A model generated the notes under the pieces. It was not told where the DNA came from, did no database searches, and saw only the letters and a program-made list of their open reading frames with translations. A stretch of DNA of 64,000 nucleotides, taken from contig JAQFVV010000022.1 of the NCBI GenBank assembly GCA_028023455.1, forward strand, positions 5,299,998-5,363,997, given 5' to 3'. This DNA is from Epiperipatus broadwayi (lineage: Eukaryota > Onychophora > Udeonychophora > Euonychophora > Peripatidae). The position numbers and the translations under genes were made by a program. Below, piece by piece: positions 55,353-64,000 of this stretch (positions within the stretch are counted from its first letter, which is position 1; each line of letters begins with the position of its first letter).

Positions 55353-55410
55353 TTTCATATATATATATATATATATATATCTTGGAATCCAGTTTAAGAT
55401 TTCATATATA
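55333..55410. repeat. Short duplication flanking an (AT)n run
   Basis: A 31-bp sequence starting TCTTGGAATCCAGTTTAAG occurs at 55333-55363 and 55380-55410, separated by an (AT)n run. The duplication copies the edge of the LINE fragment, probably by replication slippage on the microsatellite. Confidence 0.85.
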
Positions 55411-55419
55411 TAAGACTTT

Positions 55420-55978
55420 AAGATTAATTCTCAAACAACTGGTTTATTAAGTGAATACAATATTTTCAATTCAAAGCATAAATCAATAATTTTAGAGATA
55501 AGAGTGGATTTTATTTTTAACATCATTTTCTTATACACAGGTTTGTCTAAAACACTTTGGAAAGAAAACATGAATTTTAAATCAATCATATTACTTTTTA
55601 AAGCTATTTTAAAATGACTTATATTGTTTAATTGACATGTATGAGATTTTTCTCAATTTACATTTTCTATAAATGTAAGATATTTCCAATGTTTAATAAT
55701 ATATACTATTAATTCTCAAATTACTAGTTTATTAGATAAATTAAATACAGAAAAATCTCATACCTGTGAAATAAATAATATAAATCAATTTTAAATAGTT
55801 TTAAAAAAGTAATATGATTGATTTGAAATTCATGCTTTCTTTCAGAAAAATTTCTATATAAAAAAATATGGTTCAGAGATAAGATGGTCCCTTTTTATCT
55901 TTAAAGAATTATTGTCATGTGCTTTGGACCGAAAGCATTTCATTTATCAAATAAATCAGTAGTTTGAGAATTAATCTT
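55420..55978. mobile_element. ~560-bp fold-back element
   Basis: The outer 17 bp (AAGATTAATTCTCAAAC at 55420 and its exact complement ending at 55978) and long inner blocks pair almost throughout. GAATTTTAAATCAATCATAT (near 55572) pairs with ATATGATTGATTTGAAATTC (near 55811). ATGTATGAGATTTTTCT pairs with GAAAAATCTCATAC. A nonautonomous DNA transposon with very long terminal inverted repeats is the likely origin. No transposase. Confidence 0.65.
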
Positions 55979-57139
55979 AAAAATATACCATAATATTAAG
56001 CACTGGAAATTTTATATATGTGTACAATTAATAAATGTGTTTGATAAGAGTCTGTAATCAATCAAATCTTTTATATTTGCAATATGCACTTCCAAGTTTA
56101 TAACCATTCTTGAAGTATCACTCAATGCAGAAACCTTCAGGCCCTTCTTTCTCATTATCCATGTTAAACTACTGTGACTAGATGTTTTGATTTTTGGGGA
56201 TTTGTCCCTATTTTTGATTAGATGTCTCAGTGTCCCTGAAATGTCTTTTTGGTACTGTTGTACATCCCAATTTTCAAATACTCATTAATAATGTTCTTAC
56301 ATAAATAATTCATTGCAAAAATGGTAGATTGTTAGCCCTTTCTGTTCATTTCAGTCTCTACAGTAATATTATAAAAACTTCAGACAAAATCCAACACCAA
56401 AATAAAGATCACTATAACATTATATGGTCAGATTCTCAAGCTAGACACATTCTTGCATCCAACCTCATCTTGGAGCATGCGTAGTTGGATTTTTGTAGGC
56501 TAAAATTTAAACTGCACCTGCTTTGATTGACAATGTAGTTTTACTAGTTCTTTATTGATATTAATTTTCTATAGTAATAAAATTAATAAGAATATTAATA
56601 ATCCTAAACAATAGATAACATGCCAAAGAGGAAGTGTATTTACAATGATGAATATACACAGGAATGGAGTTTTATAACACAATGCTGTAAAAAATGATTG
56701 GTCATTATGTCCATATTTTTGATCGAACCAGTCTGGTCTAGCCTATGCTAAACCTCATTCAATCTGACTAACTATACAGGTTTTTTCTATTTATATATAT
56801 ATAAAATGCAATTAGTATGACTTTGAAGTTTTAATGTTTTAGCAAATGGCCATGAGGAGATCACAAATCTAAAAGATTTTATTGGTCATAGATATTTATC
56901 ATGTGCATTTGACAATTTGTTACATATATATTTGTTTTAGGATTGTATTTCTGAAATATTAAAATTTTTAATGATATTAATTGTCCTCACTTATTATGAG
57001 ATATGATTATTGAAGAATTAATAGATCAAATATCTAAAAAAGTTACATGCGTACAATTGATTTTTAAAATATATAATCTCCAAAATCTTATATATTGTAA
57101 TTAAAATAGACAAATAGAAATGTCTGACTACCATCTTTT

Positions 57140-57690
57140 CTTAAATCAGGCCAGAGTAATCGATGGATGCCAGAAGGCTTGTGCATAAAATCTTCCATCT
57201 AGTGCCTATTCATCTAATGTCTGCAGACTAGTTTCTAGCTTGTGGTCTTCATCTGTGAGGAGCCTTGGATCTGGGAGCACTGCACTTAGATCTTAGGATC
57301 TAATGCAATCCTCCAGCAGCCATCTTTTATCCCTATTTAACTATAAAACCATGAACCTTAAATTGAAAACACTATAATCTCTTTAATCCAAGCTCATTAG
57401 CTTATATAGTCATATAGGTCATATAGGTTGTATTAGATCCTATGATATAGGTGCAGTGCTTTCAGATCCAAGACTCCTCACTGATGAAGGCCACAGCCAG
57501 AAACTAGTTTGGGAATATTGGATGAGTGGGCACTAGATGGGGATTTTCTGCATAAGCCTTCTGGCATCCATTGATTACTCTGGCTTGCATTGAGTGGCAA
57601 TACGTATAGAGAGTTTTGCCTGTTTTAATAACTGTTTGGAGCAAGCATAGGAAATGGTGATCATGTGATGTTTATTAGCTTATTATCATT
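57140..57690. mobile_element. Hammerhead repeat family 2, head-to-head pair
   Basis: The minus-strand arm (57140-57425) carries the ribozyme region at 57221-57262 with CAGATGA in place of CUGAUGA and disturbed stems. The plus-strand arm (about 57415-57690) carries a better core at 57475-57514. The arms meet in a short duplicated CATATAGGT at 57416-57428. The plus arm ends with GTGAGTTTTGCC-like and ATCATGTGATG blocks as in the 27775-28240 copy. Confidence 0.65.
57475..57514 (+). ncRNA. Type I hammerhead ribozyme, near-perfect (weaker stem I)
   Basis: CTGATGA (57481-57487), stem II A-GGC/GCC-A with a CACA loop (57488-57499), GAA (57500-57502), stem III ACTAGT (57503-57508), cleavable U at 57509, and stem I partner TGGG (57510-57513) pairing with CTCA (57477-57480). 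Core bases are all present and stem I is 4 bp. It shares the A-A stem II closure with the copy at 28062. Confidence 0.6.
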
Positions 57691-57699
57691 TTTTCTGTG

Positions 57700-60600
57700 T
57701 GGATGTTTAGATAAGTTAAAACTTTAGCTGTGGAAAAGAATGAGAGGTTTCTTCAAAAATGCATGTATAATGAAAGAGATTTTTACAGAAGATTTATTAA
57801 ACGTTTGTAGGTCTGTGTCTCCGAAATGAAAGATTTCATTGGTACAAACATATAGATACACAGTGATAAATAAACGTATCTTATAATATTAAATAAATAC
57901 CTATTATATTTTTCATAATATAAAAAATATTTTATTTAACTAGTAAAAAAAAAAGAAAAAAGAAATTAAATCAAGAACTAATCTCGGACAAATAAACTGG
58001 AAATGTGAGTCCAATTAATTTAATCTTAGTTATTGAAGGGTAAAAAAAAAAATAAGGTAACTTAAAACTGATTTTATTTCAATAAATCGGGTTATTTTTC
58101 TTTCAAAATGCCAAATTTCAGAATGAAGTAATCTAATATAAAAGATTTAATTCAATATTTTTATCTTTTAAAAAATTAAATGAGACTAACATGATTAATG
58201 TTTAAAAAAACGAATAATAACTTACAACATTAAAAAAACTTTAAGAAGGCACTAAACTTGCAAAAGATATTGCATCATGTTATTTTAACATACATGAAAA
58301 AAAAACATTGAATGGTACAATTTACAATTTTATAAGTAAGGCATGACAATTACACTTTAGTAATGCATTTTAGGCATGCTAAAACATATGCATTTAAATA
58401 TTTGAAGAAAAAAAACTTTATTTTAGAGTTTATATGTGTGTACATATCTATAGGACATTGAAATTACTATTAACCTGTGATGATTATTTTTTCTCATAAT
58501 TTAATATCAGCAATAAAAAATACAATTGATTTTTCAAATGACACCTAAAAAAAATTTCTATTATCTAGAATAGTGGCATCAAATACATAATCTACAACTC
58601 CATTAAAGAATACTACTCCATGGCAAAAAGTAGATGACTTTATTTAAATAATAAAATAGAGTTTAAAATATATATATTCAAAATGCTGTATTGCAAAATT
58701 GTAAGAATATATTGTAATGAACACCATTTTATAATCACTAGTATATTCACTATGGCTAATAAAAAACCAGTCATATGATTCAATCACTCTTATAGCATTG
58801 AATGTCTTGGGACTGTTCATCTTGTATCTTTACTGCTAAAACTCTACTCAGCAACTCCATCAGTTATTATCATTATAAAAGAGCATGGACAACAAGCACT
58901 TCAGTAGATTCATATTTATAAGATTCACTCTGTTTTTATATTTGACATTTATGTATAGAAACAGAAGTTCAGAAAAGATAAACCTATATATATGCAGTAA
59001 AGATAAATTGTCAATTAAACTATATATTTTTTATTTAAATATATATATATCAGTTTTATTTTATAAGAAATAAAAAATTAAATTGTTACATTCTAAAAGC
59101 CCTTAAAAAAAGTTCTATACAAAAAGAACATAACTACCAGCCAAAATAAGAATTAGATTATTTTTATATAAAGTTAAAAGATAAATTTTCATGTTTAATT
59201 TGTAGACATATTATTGGTGCTTTAAATGAGTATAATTTAAGATAGCATTACGAAATACATGAAACTGATATGACCCATATATAGGAAAGGTGAGAGAAGT
59301 TTAAAAAATTGAAATTTATGCTTTAGAAATAAGCATAAGTATTTTTTAAAAACTTTTTGAAGACAATAAAAACATGGTGAGAGCTCATTTTTATATTTTT
59401 CTTCTTACAGCTAAATATTCAATTTTTTTTAATTAGCCTTTCAATACATATATTAATTAAGTGGCATTTACATGAATTAAGTTTAAACTTTAGGATCATA
59501 ATCTCACTGTCACATTTGTGTTGGGCTGCATTAAAGCATTTAAGTTAAAATTTGGAATTTGGAAAAATAATTAAAAAATTGTTATTTAGCTCATATATGT
59601 TATTTACAAAAACTCAAAAATTATCTTTACACTTGTGATTTTAGCAAATATGCTCCAAATATTCAAGAATTACTATGAGAATTTGAAAACGAATTTGAAG
59701 AATTAATGGTATATAAGAATGACTTTTTATTATTTAATTCTTTATTATTTTTAATGCCTGAAGAAGCAAAAATAATATCCAGATGAAATTAATTAAAATC
59801 CAGCATAATTGGGATTCAAAATTTTTATTTATACTTGAGAGAACTTTTTTTTTTGAAGTTTGTTTGTTTACTGAAAGAATCTTGGCAATTTTTGATAGAA
59901 TGTAACAAGACTTCATACAGAGTAAAATTAGCAAATAAATTTTTAACAATTCAAAATATTGTTCAAAAAATTACAACTGTTGTAACATTTGATAATAAAA
60001 TGTAAAATTATCATATTTTTACTTTTTGTAACTTCATTAAATATATATAATTTAAATGAGTTATTTTAAATATATATATATAGGATCTTTCATTTTTTCA
60101 TTTACTAAAATTTTATGAGATTCTTATTATCTGTGAACCAGAGACTCTATTAAACTCAATTTTGTGGCCTGTGTTCATATATGAGTTTGATACCACTGAT
60201 TTAGAATGTTTTATCTTTAATATTTTTAATAAAAATAAAATTGAATAAGAGATTGTATGTATAATTATAAATAAAAGTCATAGGTATCTTGTTTAATGCA
60301 TTGATCATATTTAAATATTTATAAATAATTTATTAATATAAATAAGATTTGTAATATAGCATATCACCTATCAAGGCTATGATCAGAATTTGAATCGAAA
60401 CTGAATAAAATTTGAAATAGGCACTGTATCTGGGCATCTAAATTTAGTTAATAAATGGATATCTGACTATTCTCAACTAGAAAGTAAAACAAAGATAGAA
60501 ATTCAAATCATATGACCAACAATTTTGCAGTCTGTTGAGTACTACCTTCTTTTTATCCATTCCTAAATAAAGAACTATTGGAGAAGCCTTTGCCCAGAAA

Positions 60601-62985
60601 TGGGCTATTTAAAAGTTGGATGTTTATGTACTGTTCCCTTGCTCTCTTCACTGGGCTTTTTTTTTTGGGGGGGGGGGTAATTATTGCAAACATTGTCATG
60701 ATTTTTTTTATGTTTACCATAGCATTTGTTCAAGCTGTTGATTAATTTTATTTATTTTTATCTTTTGCAAAAATGATTAAAATTTAGAATTTACCAGTGA
60801 CAGAAGAAGACCCTGAAGTATTTTCAAGATTACAGAATAATAGTGCCTGCATGAAAAGTGTATGCTTATGGGCATGATATGAAACTTCATGTGTGAATGG
60901 AGATGTGGCAATGTAATCTCAAAACGTGTTTGAAGCAAGTATTCTTTCGTCATCTTATTTTGTTTATTACAGTTATATTAAATTTTATTTAATAACAATC
61001 ATTTGGAATTTTGTGTAATTTTTTGTGTTTTTATAATCATCTTTAAAAAAAGGAGCCATTTTGTTTAAAACAGGATGCCCTCGAAAATGGACAATTAACA
61101 AAAAAACACCTGGGAAGCGAGCAAAGGAACAATACTAAGCATAAAAGTTAATTAGCTTTTTACATAATGAAATTAATTAAAATTAAATAAAATATATGTG
61201 CATCCAATAAAGTTGATTTTATTATAAGCATTTATATATGTCACTAGGAATAGTAATAGCAATTGTTTTTTTAAATAATTAATTTGTTTTTCATTTCAAA
61301 CACAATTATTTCTTGTTTTGAACTTTGTCTTAAAAAGTTAAGAGTTCAAAGTTGCTATGGTGAAATATGATCATAACAAAGACATCTCGTGACTTTCTTA
61401 ACTATATCTGCATTAGATAAAGTAACTCACCTTATGTACTCAAGAATCATTTTTCTGTCTGTTGTACTTCCAAGATTTATATTTTAAAAAAAGTTTTAAC
61501 ACTTCCATATTATTTATTAAAATACTAGAATATTAAAATAAATTTACCCACATATATACTATAATTTTTAAAGTACTGGAGAAACGTTTTAATATTTAAT
61601 ACAATATATGACTAATGATACTTTTTATTAGTTCCATATTTTACTAACTTTAATGTTGTTCTTCATTTTATCTCTGTATGTGGTCTTATAACTTCAGAAA
61701 CCACTGCAAAAGATTTAAAATTTAATGTAAATGTTTAAAATAGTAGAATAATTTGTAATACAATTATAGCAAACATAACATATATAGAAGTTTTATGACA
61801 TACTGACTGTGTTTAATGATTTTTAATTGAGATCAGGGTCAACTTGATAGGTGAGGTAAAGAGATGCTTGCTCCAAACTTTGAATTACAAATAATATCTA
61901 AAATAAGGCAATATTTAAATTAATATTTTTATTAAATTAGTATCAGAAAAATACTAAAATAAAAATTTAAAAAAAAATTTTTTAATGGAAAAAATAATCC
62001 TTCTCATTAATCAAAATATTTCAGTTCTCTGAATTAATATTTTTTCAGTCTTAAATTTTTCCTTTCTAATCAATCATTCAAAGAGTGCAAAAATTAGTAA
62101 TATTATTATTTTGACATTTTATTCGTTAGTTTAAGCAAAATATATGTATAAATAACATCTTTTGTGGTGTTATTCTAATAAACAGTTTGATTAGGAAAAA
62201 AGTTTGCATTTTTTAAGCAGTACAAACCGATGCACCTTCCCCCTTCCCCATCATCCTTACATTTTACAGATGCAAAAGTGTCTCATCTATTTATTACAAA
62301 TCAAAGATGCAGTTGTAAAATTTTTCCTTAACAAGTCTTAAGGGTTTAGAATGATTGAAAATCCAGTATGTGAAATTAATTTTGAATGCATATTTACAGA
62401 TGTTCTAGTCCAAAGAATTCTGCTAATGCACTTTATAACTATAATTTTTTAAGCTCCAAATTTTAAAGAAATACTCAAACAACATGCCTAAGATTAATTA
62501 AATAATCAACCAATAATTTCTATAGAAAACATTAGATCTAAAATAATAAATTATAAAAAAAACCTATCCAGCTATTTACTATAACAAAGATCTAAAGCCT
62601 CATTTAATATAGTTTCTTTTTTATTATTATTCTGGGAATGTTTTATCATTCAGTATATTTTAATATATTTCACTTTTCTGCATGTTTTCGTTTTATAATT
62701 TTTTATTTTTGTGTTTTTAATGAACAGATCTACTTTTTCATAACACATATTTTCATTTATTATATCCAGTGCTTTTGCTTTGTTCAGAATATCATTTTAT
62801 ATAAGCATATATTACTATATCCTTTTTTAAAAAATAAATATAGTATTGCAAGGTAAAGACTTCCCCAAAGGAAAAGTGACAGATAAAAAGTGATCATCAG
62901 GCTTTCTATTTGCCATCTAGTGAGAATTTGAATAGGGTGATGAGAAATATTAGGTTATCAACATGGTATGAAAATTCTGATTCTT
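57700..62985. other. AT-rich intergenic sequence
   Basis: No supported gene, RNA or organised repeat. A T9-G12 homopolymer junction at about 60658-60678 is the only oddity. Small ORFs in this stretch are A/T-driven. Confidence 0.5.
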
Positions 62986-62989
62986 TAGC

Positions 62990-63410
62990 TCACCTGAATG
63001 CCAAAAGCTGATTGTAAAATGCAAGTATTGTTAAAGACAATAGTCTAAAGTGCTGCAATTGTTAATGGTTGTGATATGATGAAGTTGAAATGATAAAGAC
63101 ATTGATACAAGATCAAAAAATTTGAAATACATATCTGCAGTGCAATAATTTGTTCAGATTTTCTTAAGATGCTAAAAGTTAATAAAAACCAGTCCCTACC
63201 TTGCATGAGAGTGATGAAATGAAAGGTATTGATCTGCCAAAATTGGCATGGAGATTTGGGTGGTTGTTACCAATAGCTCACCTACAGGATAAAGTTAATT
63301 TCAAAATAATGTGTAGTGAAAGAGAGTAATCTAAGTTTCTGCAATGGCTAATGGTTATGATATTATGGAGTTGAAATGAAAAAGGGAATTGATAAAAACC
63401 TAAAAATGAC
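62990..63410. repeat. Diverged tandem repeat, ~290-bp period
   Basis: CTGCAATTGTTAATGGTTGT (near 63053) and CTGCAATGGCTAATGGTTAT (near 63341) begin matching stretches. They continue with GATAT.ATG.AGTTGAAATGA.AAAG and end GATCAAAAA / ACCTAAAAA. TAGCTCACCT occurs just upstream of both (62987 and 63274). No ORF. Confidence 0.65.
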
Positions 63411-64000
63411 TAGCTAGTGAATATTTGAGTTGTTTTCCATCCTTGTTTTATATGCTAATTAGCTTGATACCTATTTTTTCAATCAATGTGAAATTACATG
63501 GGCTGGCTATGTATCAGTGTTGTAAGACATGGCAAGCAGATGTAATGCCACTGCACAACAACACCCTAACTCTCTTTTTTAATGCACATTTAGTCTGTAC
63601 TATTTTATAAATAGTACAGGTAAAGTGTTGAATAAACAGTAATTGTTAGTATTCACAATTTATGAAAAGTTGGCCATTCACTTGGGAAAATTACTGTTGT
63701 GGGACTTTAACAAGATTTAAATATTAACATTGTATTGCTACTCAAGATGACAGAAGAAGTCATAGGCTGGCTATAGCAAAGAAATTATTTGTTAATTTTA
63801 TATAGGTATTTTTAATTTTGTAGAGTTATTCTAGTGTGTTTTGTTTATTATATTTATATTACTTGATATTATATATATATTTGATAAAAAAAAAATAGGT
63901 AAACAATATTTAAATATTTTATTTCTCTGTGTTTCCATTTACTTTACTGATACAATTTGGTAACCAATTTCAAAGTTAAAAAAAAAAAAAACTGATCAAT
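63411..64000. other. AT-rich intergenic sequence
   Basis: Nothing supported. The 61-codon ORF at 63425-63610 has no recognisable motif. Confidence 0.5.

Noticed and set aside
1-64000. CRISPR arrays, bacterial operons, rRNA genes
   Set aside because: No regularly spaced short repeats with unique spacers, no ribosome binding sites with dense ORFs, and no rRNA-like blocks; the content is eukaryotic transposons.

Overview
The window is strongly AT-rich eukaryotic nuclear DNA, most likely from an invertebrate animal. I find no convincing host protein-coding gene. The recognisable content is a dense, nested set of transposable elements: non-LTR retrotransposons (LINEs), a Penelope-like element (PLE) with reverse transcriptase (RT) and GIY-YIG remnants, tRNA-derived SINEs, a hAT-type DNA transposon, fold-back elements and candidate solo LTRs. 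There are no operons, ribosome binding sites or bacterial features. The species cannot be named from the sequence alone.

Layout. 1-4.7 kb: AT-rich DNA with a diverged tandem segmental duplication that carries a twice-repeated minus-strand ORF/exon candidate. 7.2 kb: a GC-richer palindrome encoding a core-perfect hammerhead ribozyme. 10.9-11.9 kb: a tandem duplication and a large inverted repeat. 12.2-15.6 kb: a decayed PLE with terminal repeats containing tRNA-like and hammerhead-like modules. 15.6-21.3 kb: SINE-like copies with hammerheads flanking a hAT element, which is split by a 5'-truncated LINE. 24.4-28.2 kb: inverted-pair repeats, a solo-LTR candidate, a tiny SINE fragment and a second hammerhead family. 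29.7-36.0 kb: an apparently full-length LINE with two intact ORFs (881 and 1075 aa) and a perfect 14-bp target-site duplication (TSD). 37.0-40.8 kb: decayed LINEs, one split by an unidentified 2.2-kb insertion with a 17-bp TSD. 41.5-44.2 kb: SINE copies and a second LTR candidate with a suspicious homopolymer block. 46.4-47.7 kb: a decayed endonuclease-RT LINE. 50-57.7 kb: a very short tRNA SINE with a 17-bp TSD, palindromes, LINE fragments and more hammerhead-family pairs. 57.7-64 kb: AT-rich DNA, nearly featureless.

The main theme is self-cleaving RNA. At least four unrelated-looking repeat families carry type I hammerhead cores (CUGANGA, stem II, GAAA, short stem III, UH). Two families place the core beside tRNA-like A and B boxes, which recalls the schistosome Sm-alpha SINE-like repeats, PLE hammerheads and animal retrozymes. 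Several copies lie as head-to-head inverted pairs in which at most one arm keeps an intact core. The other highlight is the young-looking, potentially active LINE, whose two ORFs share one reading frame and are separated by a single stop codon.
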